A stretch of 64,000 nucleotides of DNA from Lysobacter arvi (GTDB lineage: Bacteria; Pseudomonadota; Gammaproteobacteria; Xanthomonadales; Xanthomonadaceae): assembly GCA_031216755.1 (NCBI GenBank), contig JARUHG010000005.1, forward strand, positions 248,001 through 312,000, in the 5' to 3' direction. The translations under genes and the position numbers were made by a program. The notes beneath the pieces were generated by a model that had not been told where the DNA came from, did no database searches, and worked only from the letters and a program-made list of their open reading frames with translations. This document shows, one piece after another, positions 9,799-19,432 of this stretch. Positions within the stretch are counted from its first letter, which is position 1; each line of letters starts with the position of its first letter.

Positions 9799-11106
9799 GT
9801 GGAGGGCGACTTCGGCAAGCATTTCAGTTGCCGGCGCCCCCAGATGCTCGATCGTCCACGCAGGGAATCCCACTCCCCTCGCGCACTCCCTCATACCGCA
9901 CTGCGCATCGCGCAATGGTGCGGGGTCGGCGCGTTCGCGGCCGTGCCCATCAACAAACCTGCCACCAACATCCTGTTGGCCCTCTGCACGGTGTTCTCGT
10001 TGCTCGGCGCAGGCGCCGGGCCGCGTTGGCAGGCCTCGTGGAACAACCCGATTGCGAAGGGCTTCCTGTTATGGGCGGCGGTCCTGGTCGCAAGCGCCCT
10101 CCGGGTGCCCGGCACGCCCTCTTGGCCGGGCTCGTTCGTGCTGGCCTGCGCCTACCCGTTGATCCTGGCGTCGGTGTTCGTCGACGAGCGCTGGGGAAAG
10201 CGCGCCCTGGCGGCATTCGCCATCGCGGTTTCACTCACGATGCTCGCCTCGTACGCCATGCAGGTCGGGCTCCTTCCGCAACGCGCGGTCGTGTCGGCGG
10301 CGCCGAACATGCGCAATACGGTGTTCAAGGAGTACACGCAGCAAGGGCTTTCGACGCTGATCCTCGGCTGCATGTGCATGGCGATCGCACTTGCGGAAAC
10401 GTCGAAGCGGCGGCGTTTTTACCTGGTCGTCCTGGCGGGTATCGCGGCCGCGAACGTGTTGTTCCTGTTGGGAAGCCGGACGGCGGACCTCGTCCTGATG
10501 CCGCTGGTCGCGTACTTCGCGTGGCGCCTCGCCGCACGGCGGCCGGCATGGGTCCGTGTCCTGCTGACCGTCACGGCGCTGGTCGCTTTGGGCGCGATCG
10601 CATACCTGTCGCCCGTCATGAGGACGCGTGTCGTGGCGTCGCTCCCGGCCGAGACGACGCGCTACGTCGAAGAGGCATCGCCGACGGCGACGGGCATACG
10701 CATGCAGTTGTGGCGCCGCAGCCTGGAGATCGTTTCCGATGCGCCGCTGTTCGGACATGGCCTCGACCAATGGCGACCGGCCTATCGCGCTGCCATGCAG
10801 GCACATGGCGACAAGGACGCGTTTCTCGCGGGCCATCCGCATCAGGAACTGCTGCTCATCGTCGCCGAACAGGGGATCGTGGGGCTGGCGATCTATCTCG
10901 CGCTGCTCATCGCCCTGGTGCTCCACGTCCGGAAACTCGCACCGCCCTGGCGCGATACGTACACGTGCCTGATCGTGATCTACGTGTTCGCGGGACTCGC
11001 AAACTGCCTGTGGGGCGATTTCACCCATCGCCACACCTTCGTCCTGCTGATCGCATGCGTCCCGGCGTTGATGAAGTCAGCCCGCTCCGCAGGGGGCCGC
11101 GCGTGA
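9799..11106 (+). CDS. O-antigen ligase/polymerase family membrane protein (Wzy_C)
   Basis: The 435-residue polytopic protein has about ten hydrophobic segments. A large periplasmic loop (about residues 290-345) contains MQLWRRSLEIVSDAPLFGHG and GHPHQELLLIVAEQGIVGL, the pattern of the Wzy_C (O-antigen ligase, WaaL-like) family with its conserved arginine and histidine. It would join O-chain or another polymer to lipid A-core in the periplasm. The listed GTG start is uncertain; an ATG at 9844 gives 420 residues and loses only a charged, poorly conserved lead. The stop overlaps the next gene's GTG (GTGA). Confidence 0.82.
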   Translation: MEGDFGKHFSCRRPQMLDRPRRESHSPRALPHTALRIAQWCGVGAFAAVPINKPATNILLALCTVFSLLGAGAGPRWQASWNNPIAKGFLLWAAVLVASALRVPGTPSWPGSFVLACAYPLILASVFVDERWGKRALAAFAIAVSLTMLASYAMQVGLLPQRAVVSAAPNMRNTVFKEYTQQGLSTLILGCMCMAIALAETSKRRRFYLVVLAGIAAANVLFLLGSRTADLVLMPLVAYFAWRLAARRPAWVRVLLTVTALVALGAIAYLSPVMRTRVVASLPAETTRYVEEASPTATGIRMQLWRRSLEIVSDAPLFGHGLDQWRPAYRAAMQAHGDKDAFLAGHPHQELLLIVAEQGIVGLAIYLALLIALVLHVRKLAPPWRDTYTCLIVIYVFAGLANCLWGDFTHRHTFVLLIACVPALMKSARSAGGRA

Positions 11107-12014
11107 GCGGAAGCCCGGTCGACCAGGTCACGGTCGTATGCGTCACCTACAGGAGCGCCCGCCTTGCAGAGACGATGGCGGCGACGCTCTGCGCGTTCCC
11201 TCACGTTGTCATCGTCGATAACGGAAGCGGAGACGGTGGCCCCGCGCGCTTGCGCGAACTGCTGCCGCATGCCCGCGTCATCGAGCGTGCCACCAACGGC
11301 GGCTTCGGTCGGGCGTCCAACGAGGGCGTGCGAGCTGCGACCACGCCTTTCGTGCTGTTGTTGAACCCGGACTGCCACATCGACATGGCTTCCCTGGCCC
11401 GACTGCTCGACACGCTGCAGCGGTACCCCACCGCAGGCCTCGTCGCGCCGCAGAGTTGGCGCCCCGACGGGACGGCACAGGTGTCGTATCGCCAGGCATT
11501 CTTCGAGCGCGTGCCGCGAGCGCCGTATCGCGTTCCCGATGCGACCTGTTCGGCCAAGTGGCTCCACGGATGCTGCCTGCTGATCCGCACACAGGCGTTT
11601 GCCCGGATCGGCGGGTTCGACGAACAGTTCTTCCTTTACTACGAAGACGACGATCTGTGCCTGCGGATGCACCAGGCGGGACTGGAATGCCTGCTGGAAC
11701 CGGCGGCCAACGCGCTGCACGTCGGCGGCGCGTCGTCCGGCGGAAGCGCGAAGGTGGCGTTCGTGAAGGCGTACCACTACGCGCGCTCACGGCATCTGGC
11801 GATCCGGAGATACCAGGGACCCAAGGCCGCCCTGGGGTATCTGGTGAGGACGCTGTTGGGAGGCGTACCGGCGGTTCCGCTGTACGCGCTCCTTCTGCAG
11901 CGCGATTACACGATTCGGTGGTTCGGATGGACCTGCGCCGCTGCCGCGTCGTTGCTCCGCCTGGCCGCGGCCGACCCCAGCGCGTCAGGGCATCGGCCAG
12001 GGTCCCAGCCGTAG
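11103..12014 (+). CDS. Glycosyltransferase family 2, rhamnosyltransferase-like (WbbL type)
   Basis: This GT-A transferase of 303 residues has VTVVCVTYRSARLAETM at the N-terminus, VIVDNGSGDGG, and NGGFGRASNEGVRAATTPF followed by LLLNPDCHI (the metal-binding block). LHGCCLLIRTQAFARIGGFD and FFLYYEDDDLCLRMHQAG then form the acceptor/catalytic part. This is the WbbL/RfbN rhamnosyltransferase pattern. The GTG at 11103 overlaps the ligase stop by four bases and is preceded by AGGGGG at a good distance, so the two genes are coupled. Substrate sugars cannot be read from sequence. Confidence 0.87.
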   Translation: MSGSPVDQVTVVCVTYRSARLAETMAATLCAFPHVVIVDNGSGDGGPARLRELLPHARVIERATNGGFGRASNEGVRAATTPFVLLLNPDCHIDMASLARLLDTLQRYPTAGLVAPQSWRPDGTAQVSYRQAFFERVPRAPYRVPDATCSAKWLHGCCLLIRTQAFARIGGFDEQFFLYYEDDDLCLRMHQAGLECLLEPAANALHVGGASSGGSAKVAFVKAYHYARSRHLAIRRYQGPKAALGYLVRTLLGGVPAVPLYALLLQRDYTIRWFGWTCAAAASLLRLAAADPSASGHRPGSQP

Positions 12015-12398
12015 TCTCACTCTTCCGGCGGCCCGATCGCGAGCGGGTGATTCCCGCGTCGGCAAGCCAACGCACCCAGACGCCGCGCGCGTCGGGCCAG
12101 GGGCGTTTCATCTGATCGCGGCCCGCCGATCCGGAGGGACGCAGCAAGGCCGGTTCACTGGGCGCGGGGACAAGTCCGGTAGCCGGCTCAGCGCCCTCCC
12201 CTTCGTCAAGGACGGTTCGGCGAACGGTACGGCGGATGTCAGCGGTCGGTGACACGCTTCCGTCGCTGCCCTGGCTACCTTCACTGTCGCGATTCCGCAT
12301 CATGGCGCCCGCGCGTTCAGGGCACGGCCATCCCATTGGCTTGTTTTGTCGGTCGGCAACACGCAACCTGTTGAGACTTTTTCTACTCAACGGGCCGC
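12015..12398. other. Intergenic spacer between two glycosyltransferase genes
   Basis: These 384 bases have no credible gene on either strand; the open frames here are short or extend in from neighbouring genes out of phase. The last 80 bases are richer in A/T than the surroundings and probably hold the promoter of the next gene. The only ordered element I see is the hairpin at 12370-12391. No terminator with a T-run follows the upstream gene. Confidence 0.6.
12370..12391 (+). promoter_or_regulatory. Inverted repeat just before a GT2 start codon
   Basis: GTTGAG (12370-12375) and CTCAAC (12386-12391) form a perfect 6-base inverted repeat with an A/T-rich 10-base spacer containing five T residues. 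It ends 7 bases before the ATG at 12399, where a ribosome-binding site would be expected, and no Shine-Dalgarno sequence is evident. It could be an operator or an RNA hairpin limiting translation. Confidence 0.4.
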
Positions 12399-13304
12399 AT
12401 GTCCGCGTCCTCCGCCCCCTCCGTATCGGTTGTCATCTCCACCTACAACTGGCCGCAGGCGCTGGAGCTTGCGCTCGAGGCGCTGGCACGCCAGACGGTG
12501 CTCCCGCACGAGGTGATCGTCGCCGACGACGGTTCGCGCGAAGACACCCGCGCGATGCTCGAACGCCTAGCGCGCGATTACCCGGTGCCGCTGCGCCACA
12601 GCTGGATCGAGGACAAGGGCTTCCGCCTGGCGCTGGCGCGCAATCGCGCGATCGCGGCGACGACCGGGGATTACGTGCTGATCCTGGACGGCGACATGCT
12701 GCCGCATCCGAAATTCGTCGAGGACCAGGTCCGCGCGGCTCAGCGCGGCAGCTTCGTGCAGGGCATGCGCGTGCTCACGGACGAAACCGGCCGCGACCGG
12801 CTGCTCTCCCGCGAAGTGCGCCAGCTCGGATTCTTCGATCGCGGGCTGACCCGGCGCCGCCACACGTTGCGCATTCCCGCGCTGGCGGCGCTGTCGCTGC
12901 GCGTGACGCGCAACCAGAAGACCAGTTCGATCAAGGGCTGCAGCCAGGCCTGGTGGCGCGACGATCTGGTCGCACTCAACGGCTTCGACGAGCGGTTCGA
13001 GGGCTGGGGGCGCGAGGACAAGGACCTCGCCGTACGCGCGTTCCATCACGGCCTGATGCGCCGCATGCTCCGTTTCGGCGGCCTGGCGACGCATCTGTAC
13101 CACCGCGAACGCCACGAAGACGGCGCGAGTCCGAACGATCCGCTGCTGGCCGACACCAAGGCGACCAAGCGCGTGCGCAGCCCGTTGGGGCTGGACCGGC
13201 ACCTGGAGGAGTTCGCGCGCACACCGCTGCCGGATCTGCGGGAGATCGTGCGCGCGCCCGGGACCAGAGGCGAGTCCCAGAACCGGAACCCCGATCACCC
13301 GTAA
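12399..13304 (+). CDS. Glycosyltransferase family 2 with galactosyltransferase-type C-terminal region
   Basis: The 301-residue GT-A enzyme has VSVVISTYNWPQALELALEA, then VIVADDGSREDTRAML and LILDGDMLPHP (the DxD equivalent). The C-terminal block KGCSQAWWRDDLVALNGFDE, then EGWGREDKDLAVR, matches the Glyco_transf_7C (galactosyltransferase C-terminal) pattern, where the ED pair is catalytic. Similar proteins are found in LPS and capsule loci. It has its own 384-base upstream spacer, so it is probably transcribed separately from the ligase pair. The acceptor and donor are unknown. Confidence 0.87.
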   Translation: MSASSAPSVSVVISTYNWPQALELALEALARQTVLPHEVIVADDGSREDTRAMLERLARDYPVPLRHSWIEDKGFRLALARNRAIAATTGDYVLILDGDMLPHPKFVEDQVRAAQRGSFVQGMRVLTDETGRDRLLSREVRQLGFFDRGLTRRRHTLRIPALAALSLRVTRNQKTSSIKGCSQAWWRDDLVALNGFDERFEGWGREDKDLAVRAFHHGLMRRMLRFGGLATHLYHRERHEDGASPNDPLLADTKATKRVRSPLGLDRHLEEFARTPLPDLREIVRAPGTRGESQNRNPDHP

Positions 13305-13423
13305 CGCGACTTCGCCGCGCGCTGGATAGCCAAGGCAAGCGGAGCGAGGCGGTATCGACGGGCCGACCCGGAGGCCCTCCGGTCGCCCGGGCGACGGGCG
13401 CGTCGAAAGTTACGCCGACGCGC

Positions 13424-15097
13424 TCAGTGGCATCCCGTCGCCGCGTCGCCCGGCACCAGCGTCCAGCCGCGCCGGTTGGCGTTGCCCAGGTGCTGCGTTC
13501 GCGCCGCATCGATGCAGGGCGCCAGCGCCACGTCCTGCACCAGCAGCCAGCGCGTCGTGGGCGCTTCGCGCTGCCAGCGCAGGCCGCGCTGCATCTGTTC
13601 GTCGAAGTCGACCTTGAAGCCGAATTCCGCCACGCGACGATCGGCCATCAGCAGGTTCTGCTCGCGCCAGGCGACCAGGCCCAGTTCCGCGTCCGGACCG
13701 ATGCGACGGCCGACTTCGCGCATGAGCCCGCGCGCGGACGAGGAATCGTTGAGCAGAGGCGCCAGCATCAGGCCGAAGGCGACCCACACGCCCGAAAGCA
13801 GCGCGATCAGGGCAGCGAACGGGCGGCGCCGACCGGCCCACAGCAGGCACAGCACGCCCCACACGCCGATCGCGGTGACGCACATCGCCAGCGCCGCGGC
13901 TTCCGCCTGAAGGCCACGTTCGGCGACGAACCGCCGTTCGAAGCCCGGATCGCCGAACCACATCGCGAGCCCGCCCACCAGCATCGCCAGCGCGAACACC
14001 GCGGTGAAACCCAATGCGGCGCGGCGCACGCCCACCTTGCGCATCAGCCCCGGCAGCAGCGGGCCGAGGGCCAGCGCCATCATCGGCAACGCCGGCAGGA
14101 TGTACATGTCGCGCTTGCCCGACGGGATGCTGAAGAACACGATCACCAGCAGCCACCACGCAAGCGGCAGCAGGTAGCGCGGATCGCGACGGCGCAGGCG
14201 GCGCCGCCACGCGGGGATCGCCCATGGCAGCGCGAGCGCCGTGGGCAGCCACATCGTCGCCATCACCTCGAGGAAGTACCAGGCCGGCTGGCCGTGATCC
14301 CACGACGCGCCATAACGTTTCGCCGTCTGACGCACGAGGATGTCGTCGACGTACGCGCGGTATTCGGGGCTGGCGTTACCCACCGCCGCGATCAGCATCG
14401 GCACCAGCCACACGCAGGCGGCCAGGACGAAGGCGAGCGGCCCCAGCCAGAAGCGCGCGTCGCGGACGTGCACCTTGACGTTCCAGCCGCGCAGCGACGC
14501 CACCCCCGCCGGCACCAGCATCAGCAGCGCGAGGATGCCCACGCCCTTGCTGATCACGCCCAGCGCGGCGGCGGCCCAGCCGAGCATCCACATCGGCCAG
14601 TCCGGCCCGCGGTTGCGCGCCACCTGCAACACGTGGCGCAGCAGGCCGTAGTTGCCGAGCGTGATCCAGAACACGACGAGCGGATCGATCTGCGCCTTCT
14701 TCGCCTGCCAGGTGAACTGCAGGGCGAACAGCAGCGCGTACCCGGCGTAGAGGCCGACGCGTCGCGTCCACAACCGCGTGCCCAGATCGACGACGCACCA
14801 CAGCGTCCCCAGTGCGGCGAGCAGCGACGGCAGCAGGAACGCGACGCGCCAGTTGCCGAAGATCGTGTAGGCGATCGCCTGCAGCCACATGAAGACCGGC
14901 GGTTTGTCCGAATAGAGCTCCTGGCCGCGGTGCGGGAACAGCCAGTCGCCGCTCTCGACCATCTGCTTCGCGACGAGCGTGAAGCGCGGCTCGTCCGCAG
15001 GCCACGGATCGCGCAGGCCTAGTCCCGCGCCGAGCACGAGCAGGGCGATGATCCAGAACAGCCAGGTGTCGCGGGAGCGGGCGGTGGTCGGCAGCAT
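13424..15097 (-). CDS. Glycosyltransferase family 39/83, ArnT-like integral membrane protein
   Basis: The 557-residue polytopic protein has an N-terminal membrane segment followed by a periplasmic loop with DPWPADEPRFTLVAKQMVE. The DE pair is the catalytic/metal site of ArnT/PMT-type enzymes that use polyprenyl-phosphate-linked sugars. PHRGQELYSDKPPVFMWLQ follows, and about ten more membrane helices. Enzymes of this fold transfer, for example, aminoarabinose to lipid A or mannose to proteins in the periplasm. No arn genes are nearby, so I do not assign L-Ara4N. The C-terminal 160 residues form a soluble periplasmic domain ending TLVPGDAATGCH. It lies convergent to the preceding GT2 gene. Confidence 0.82.
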   Translation of the reverse strand: MLPTTARSRDTWLFWIIALLVLGAGLGLRDPWPADEPRFTLVAKQMVESGDWLFPHRGQELYSDKPPVFMWLQAIAYTIFGNWRVAFLLPSLLAALGTLWCVVDLGTRLWTRRVGLYAGYALLFALQFTWQAKKAQIDPLVVFWITLGNYGLLRHVLQVARNRGPDWPMWMLGWAAAALGVISKGVGILALLMLVPAGVASLRGWNVKVHVRDARFWLGPLAFVLAACVWLVPMLIAAVGNASPEYRAYVDDILVRQTAKRYGASWDHGQPAWYFLEVMATMWLPTALALPWAIPAWRRRLRRRDPRYLLPLAWWLLVIVFFSIPSGKRDMYILPALPMMALALGPLLPGLMRKVGVRRAALGFTAVFALAMLVGGLAMWFGDPGFERRFVAERGLQAEAAALAMCVTAIGVWGVLCLLWAGRRRPFAALIALLSGVWVAFGLMLAPLLNDSSSARGLMREVGRRIGPDAELGLVAWREQNLLMADRRVAEFGFKVDFDEQMQRGLRWQREAPTTRWLLVQDVALAPCIDAARTQHLGNANRRGWTLVPGDAATGCH

Positions 15098-15169
15098 GCG
15101 CGGATGATATCCGCCGGGGGCCGCCGCGGCGTCGCAGGACGCCCCGGCGCGATGACACGAACGCCGCGC

Positions 15170-16489
15170 CTACGCGGAGCGCTTGCGCAGTCGCGCGTAG
15201 AAGAATCCGTCGTAGCCGAGCTCACCGGGCAGGCGTTGCCGCCCGGCGCCGGCGACGCGACCGAACCGGTCGTCGAGCGGTTCGGCCACCGCGTCGGGCG
15301 TGCGCGACAGGAACGCCTCGACCTGCCCTTCGTTCTCGGACTTCAGGATCGAGCACGTTGCGTACAGCAACACACCGCCGGGGGCGACCGTCGTCCAGAG
15401 CGCATCGAGCAGGCGGGCCTGCGTCGCGGTGAGTGCCTCCAGATCCGATGCGCGACGATGCTGCAGCACGTCGGGCTGGCGGCGCACGATGCCGGTCGCC
15501 GAACACGGGGCATCGAGCAGCACGGCATCGAAGGGCGCCCCGTCCCACCACGCGGCCGTATCGGCGGCATCGACCGCGGCCAGCCGGATGCTTCCGCCGA
15601 GCTTCAATCGCGACAGGTTCTCGCGCACGCGCGCGAGCCGCTGCGGATCGATGTCGATGGCCGACAGCTGCAACGTCGCATCGCGCTCGAGCAGGTGCGC
15701 GGCCTTGCCGCCCGGCGCGACGCAGGCATCGAGCACGCGCGCACCGGCGACCGGAGACAAGGCCTCCGCGACAAGCTGCGCCGACGCGTCCTGCACCGAC
15801 ACGTCGCCATCGGCGAATCCCGGCAATGCGGCGACGGCAACGGGCGTTTCCAGGCGCAGCGCGTCGGGCGCGTTTTCATCAGGGTGCGCGGCAAGACCGG
15901 CATCGCGCAGGCGCTGCAGATAATCGGCCGCCGTCGCGCGACGACGGTTCACGCGCAGCCACATCGGCGGTTCGGCGACGCTCGCTTGGAGGATCGCGGC
16001 GGCGTCCTGCGGCCAGTCGTTCGCGATGCGCTCGCGCAGCCACGCCGGCCAATGCGCGTGCGCATCGCCGGCGGGAATGCCTTCACGCTGCGCGCGTCGC
16101 AGCAGCGCGTTCACCAGCCCCGCCTGATGCGTGCGGCCGATGGCGCGGGCCGCGTCGACCGTGGCCGCCAGCGCCGCGTGTGCGGGCAGCTTCAACGGAT
16201 CCAGCTGGGCGAGGCCGGCGAACAGCAGCGCCTTGAGGTCGCCGTCGCGATAGCCCAGCGGCTTGCTCATCCACGACGACAGGGCGGATTCGAAGCGCGC
16301 CGGCTGGCGCAGCACGGCGAAGCAGATCGCTTCGACCAGCGCGCGATCGCGCGGATCCGGCAACGTCGGCAGGGCCTGCGCGAGTTCGGCCTTGAGCGAG
16401 CGGCCGCGGTGCAGCACGGCATCGAGCACGCGGGTCGCGACCACGCGTGTCTGCACGCCGGGCGGCTGCATGGCGGGAGTGCGTTTCAT
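15170..16489 (-). CDS. rsmB: 16S rRNA (cytosine-967-C5)-methyltransferase RsmB
   Basis: RsmB methylates C967 of 16S rRNA. The 439-residue protein has an N-terminal NusB-like RNA-binding domain (about residues 1-140). The Rossmann methyltransferase domain has the SAM motif [16 protein letters not shown], the DAPCSATGI cysteine block and the nucleophile in YATCSIL. The ATG at 16489 ([10 protein letters not shown]) lies 7 bases past the fmt stop, and GAGG overlapping that stop acts as ribosome-binding site. The def-fmt-rsmB order on one strand is the classical gammaproteobacterial arrangement. In some species trkA follows; here an ArnT-like gene does. Confidence 0.95.
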   Translation of the reverse strand: MKRTPAMQPPGVQTRVVATRVLDAVLHRGRSLKAELAQALPTLPDPRDRALVEAICFAVLRQPARFESALSSWMSKPLGYRDGDLKALLFAGLAQLDPLKLPAHAALAATVDAARAIGRTHQAGLVNALLRRAQREGIPAGDAHAHWPAWLRERIANDWPQDAAAILQASVAEPPMWLRVNRRRATAADYLQRLRDAGLAAHPDENAPDALRLETPVAVAALPGFADGDVSVQDASAQLVAEALSPVAGARVLDACVAPGGKAAHLLERDATLQLSAIDIDPQRLARVRENLSRLKLGGSIRLAAVDAADTAAWWDGAPFDAVLLDAPCSATGIVRRQPDVLQHRRASDLEALTATQARLLDALWTTVAPGGVLLYATCSILKSENEGQVEAFLSRTPDAVAEPLDDRFGRVAGAGRQRLPGELGYDGFFYARLRKRSA

Positions 16490-16496
16490 CGTTGCC

Positions 16497-17414
16497 TCAG
16501 CGCACCAGGTCGCGGCGACCGTTGAGGTAATCGGCCGCGGTGATGGCCTTGCCACCGTCGCGCTGGAGCACGCGGATGCGCAGGACGCCGGTGCCGCACG
16601 CGACATCGAGTCCGTCGCGCGATGCGCGCAGCAACGTGCCCGGCGACGCGTCGTGCGCTTCGTCCAGCGCCACGGCACCGTGCAGGCGCAGGCGTTCGCC
16701 GGCGACGCTCGCCTCGGCCATCGGCCACGGATTGAACGCACGCACCTTGTCGGCCAGCGCGCGCGCCGGCTGGGACCAGTCGAGGCGCGCCTCGTTCTTG
16801 TCGAGCTTGTGCGCGTAGGTCACGCCGTCCTCCGGCTGCGGCTGCGGGACCGGATGGATGCCCGCGCGCAGCAGGCCGAGCCCGTCGGAGAGCACCTGCG
16901 CGCCCAGCGCCGACAGGCGATCGTGCAATTGGCCGCCGGTTTCGTTCTCGCCGATGTCGAGCGCCTGCGAAAGCAGCACCGGACCGGTGTCCAGGCCCTT
17001 CTCCATCTGCATCAGGCACACGCCCGTGCGCGTGTCGCCGGCTTCGATCGCGCGCTGGATCGGCGCGGCGCCGCGCCAGCGTGGCAGCAGCGAGGCGTGC
17101 ACGTTCCAGCAGCCGTACGTGGGAATGTCCAGTACCGACTGCGGCAGGATCAATCCGTACGCGACGACGATCATCAGGTCCGGCTGCAGCGCGCGCAGCG
17201 CTTCTTTCGACGCAGCGGATTTGAAGTTCTCCGGTTGCATCACCGGAATGCCGCGCAGCAGCGCCTCGCGCTTGACCGGCGAAGGCGTGAGTTCGCGCCC
17301 GCGACCTGCCGGACGGTCGGGCTGCGTGTAGACGGCGACGACCTCGCCCTTCTGCGCGGCGGCCCGCAGGCAGGGAACGGCGAAGTCGGGGGTTCCGGCG
17401 AAGACGAGTCTCAT
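16497..17414 (-). CDS. fmt: Methionyl-tRNA formyltransferase
   Basis: Fmt formylates initiator Met-tRNA using 10-formyl-tetrahydrofolate. The 305-residue product begins [19 protein letters not shown]. It contains the catalytic region [19 protein letters not shown] with [18 protein letters not shown] (Asn/His catalytic pair), a linker and a C-terminal OB-fold tRNA-binding domain. The length is normal (about 310). It sits 108 bases downstream of def, with a hairpin terminator between the two, so it may have its own promoter as well as read-through. rsmB follows closely. Confidence 0.96.
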   Translation of the reverse strand: MRLVFAGTPDFAVPCLRAAAQKGEVVAVYTQPDRPAGRGRELTPSPVKREALLRGIPVMQPENFKSAASKEALRALQPDLMIVVAYGLILPQSVLDIPTYGCWNVHASLLPRWRGAAPIQRAIEAGDTRTGVCLMQMEKGLDTGPVLLSQALDIGENETGGQLHDRLSALGAQVLSDGLGLLRAGIHPVPQPQPEDGVTYAHKLDKNEARLDWSQPARALADKVRAFNPWPMAEASVAGERLRLHGAVALDEAHDASPGTLLRASRDGLDVACGTGVLRIRVLQRDGGKAITAADYLNGRRDLVR

Positions 17415-17458
17415 GGCGCGGTGCGGTGTTCCGGGGATGTTCGTGCGCTGGAAATGAA

Positions 17459-17480
17459 GAACGCGGGTCGCCCCGCGTTC
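17459..17480 (-). terminator. Hairpin terminator between def and fmt
   Basis: GAACGCGGG (17459-17467) and CCCGCGTTC (17472-17480) form a perfect 9-base stem with a 4-base loop. Read on the minus strand the stem is followed by TTCATTT. It lies 43 bases past the def stop and would end or attenuate def transcription before fmt. Confidence 0.65.
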
Positions 17481-17522
17481 GTGTCGTGCATGGCGCCGGC
17501 ATGCCGCCGGCGCATGGTTCCG

Positions 17523-18038
17523 TCAGGCGGCGGCCTGGCGGCGCTGCTTGGCGAGCTTCTTGCGGACCATCTCGCGCTTGAGCGGCGAGAGGTAGTCGAC
17601 GAACAGCTTGCCGGCCAGGTGGTCCATCTCGTGCTGGATGCACACCGCCAGCAGGCCGTCGACGTCCAGTTCGCACTCGTTACCGGTACGGTCGAGGTAC
17701 TTCACGGTGATGCGGTCGGCGCGGGTGACGTCGGCGAAGATGCCCGGCACCGACAGGCAGCCTTCCTGATACACCTGCTCGCCATCGCGCGCGACGATCT
17801 CCGGATTGATGAAGACCATCGGCTGGTTCTTCTCCTCGCTCACGTCGATGACCATGAAGCGCTGGTGCACGTCGACCTGGCTCGCGGCCAGCCCGATGCC
17901 CGGGGCTTCGTACATCGTCTCGAACATGTCGTCGATCAGCGTCTGGAACGACGCATCCTGGATGCGCGCGGGATCGACCGGCGACGCAACGGTACGCAGG
18001 CGCGGATCGGGGAATTCGAGGATGGGAAGCAGGGCCAT
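17523..18038 (-). CDS. def: Peptide deformylase
   Basis: This metalloenzyme removes the formyl group from nascent N-termini. The 171-residue protein carries all three family motifs: GIGLAASQ (motif 1), EGCLS (motif 2, metal-binding cysteine) and QHEMDHLAG (motif 3, HExxH). The C-terminal basic tail ([18 protein letters not shown]) is typical of type 1B gammaproteobacterial enzymes. It is divergent from the LysM gene across a 203-base spacer. A TACAAT -10-like hexamer on the minus strand at 18089-18084 may be its promoter. Confidence 0.97.
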   Translation of the reverse strand: MALLPILEFPDPRLRTVASPVDPARIQDASFQTLIDDMFETMYEAPGIGLAASQVDVHQRFMVIDVSEEKNQPMVFINPEIVARDGEQVYQEGCLSVPGIFADVTRADRITVKYLDRTGNECELDVDGLLAVCIQHEMDHLAGKLFVDYLSPLKREMVRKKLAKQRRQAAA

Positions 18039-18112
18039 GGCGTCGAAATGGGGGCGTGTGTCACAACCGCAAGAAGTAGCGTGATTGTAACCCCGTTATG
18101 GCGGCCCGACGC

Positions 18113-18143
18113 TTGCAACCGTGCGGTTCTTCTGGGCTATAGT
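18113..18143 (+). promoter_or_regulatory. Candidate promoter of the LysM gene
   Basis: TTGCAA (18113-18118) and TATAGT (18138-18143) resemble sigma-70 -35 and -10 elements. The spacing is 19 bases, slightly long. The -10 lies about 100 bases upstream of the LysM start, leaving a 5' untranslated leader. Confidence 0.45.
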
Positions 18144-18241
18144 GCCGCGGTGCCCCGCCTTCATGGTGTGTATTTTGGGGACGCTGCCGGGGGCAGCGGG
18201 GCCGGAACAGTACGTTCAGGGGCGGTAAGGGGAATTGCCAG

Positions 18242-19399
18242 ATGGCCTTGATGCTTAAACCGTTGCGCACGGTGATGACCGCTGCGCTGCTCACGATCGC
18301 CACCTACGGCGTCGCCGCGGAGCTCGCCGGCGGCCATCCGGACACCTACGTGGTGAAGAAGGGCGACACCCTCTGGGACATCGCCGGCCGCTTCCTCAAG
18401 AAGCCGTGGCTGTGGCCGGAGATCTGGCAGGCCAACCCGCAGGTCAAGAACCCGCACCTCATCTTCCCGGGCGACGTGCTGTCGCTCGCCTACCTGGATC
18501 GCGTCGCCGTGCAGGAAGGCCCGCGCCAGGAAGCGCCGATCAACGCCATCCCGCTGTCCGAGGTCGAGGCGTTCCTCAAGGACCTGCGCGTGGTGGACGA
18601 ATTCGAGAGCCTGCCCTACGTGGTCGGCCTGGAAGAGGACCGCCTGCGCAGCGCCGGCAACCAGACCGTGTACGTGAAGGGCCTGGACAACGCGCAGCCG
18701 GGCCAGCGCTATCTGGTCGTGCGCCCGAGCCAGCGTTTCCAGACGCTCGATCCGGACCGTTGCTGCGAGCCGTCGGGCCGCCGCGCCGAAACGCTCGACT
18801 TCCGCGGCAAGCGCAGCTGGGGCACGGAAAGCCTGTGGGCGTACCAGCTCCCGCCGGGCGGCGGCGAGTTCCTCGGCTACGAGCTGGCGAAGGTCAGCAC
18901 GGCCACCGTCACCCGCGGCATCGTGGGCGACGCCGAGGCCGCCACGCTGCTGGTCGACAACAACGGCAAGGAAGTCCGCGCCGGCGACCGCCTGATCCCG
19001 GTCGAAGCGCAGTCCTACGACCTGCAGTTCTTCCCGCACGCCCCGGCACAGGAGCCCGCCGTCGAGAAAGCCCGCGTGATCGCCGTGGCCGACATGCTCA
19101 CCAGCGGCGGCACGCGCGACGTGGTCGCCCTGTCGGTGGGCGCCGCCGATGGCGTGGACAACGGCACCGTGTTCTCCGTGTGGCGCCAGGGCAGCGTCGA
19201 AGTAGACCGCGTCCGCGCCGGCATCGACCGCAGCCCGGACGCCCATGCCCGCGGCGAGAAGGTGAAGATGCCGGACGAGTTCGCCAGCCACGTCATGGTC
19301 TTCCGTACCTTCGACAAGGTCAGCTACGCGCTGGTGATGGATGGCATCCGCCCGACGCACCTGGGCTACCGTCTGAAGCATCCCGACGCGACAAACTGA
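18242..19399 (+). CDS. LysM-domain peptidoglycan-binding secreted protein
   Basis: The 385-residue protein has an N-terminal signal peptide (MALMLKPLRTVMTAALLTIA, with a possible cleavage near VAAE). A single LysM domain spans about residues 35-82 (YVVKKGDTLWDIAGRFL, then LWPEIWQANPQVKNPHLIFPGD). The rest, about 300 residues, has no enzymatic motif I recognise. It would bind glycan strands in the periplasm. A LysM gene divergent from def and upstream of dprA is a recurrent gammaproteobacterial arrangement. Transcription probably ends at the palindrome at 19433-19456. Confidence 0.9.
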   Translation: MALMLKPLRTVMTAALLTIATYGVAAELAGGHPDTYVVKKGDTLWDIAGRFLKKPWLWPEIWQANPQVKNPHLIFPGDVLSLAYLDRVAVQEGPRQEAPINAIPLSEVEAFLKDLRVVDEFESLPYVVGLEEDRLRSAGNQTVYVKGLDNAQPGQRYLVVRPSQRFQTLDPDRCCEPSGRRAETLDFRGKRSWGTESLWAYQLPPGGGEFLGYELAKVSTATVTRGIVGDAEAATLLVDNNGKEVRAGDRLIPVEAQSYDLQFFPHAPAQEPAVEKARVIAVADMLTSGGTRDVVALSVGAADGVDNGTVFSVWRQGSVEVDRVRAGIDRSPDAHARGEKVKMPDEFASHVMVFRTFDKVSYALVMDGIRPTHLGYRLKHPDATN

Positions 19400-19432
19400 C
19401 TTCGCGCCGGGAAGTTTCCCGATCCGATCATG

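Noticed and set aside
7602-9818. 738-codon minus-strand frame as one long glycosyltransferase
   Set aside because: The N-terminal portion is antisense to the GT2 gene at 8802-9689 and has no glycosyltransferase pattern; the TTG at 8654 with GGGAGG upstream is a better start.
13305-13423. G/C-rich inverted repeats between the GT2 gene and the ArnT-like gene as a terminator
   Set aside because: Short CCGGAG/CTCCGG stems without a T-run in either direction; could be chance in this composition.
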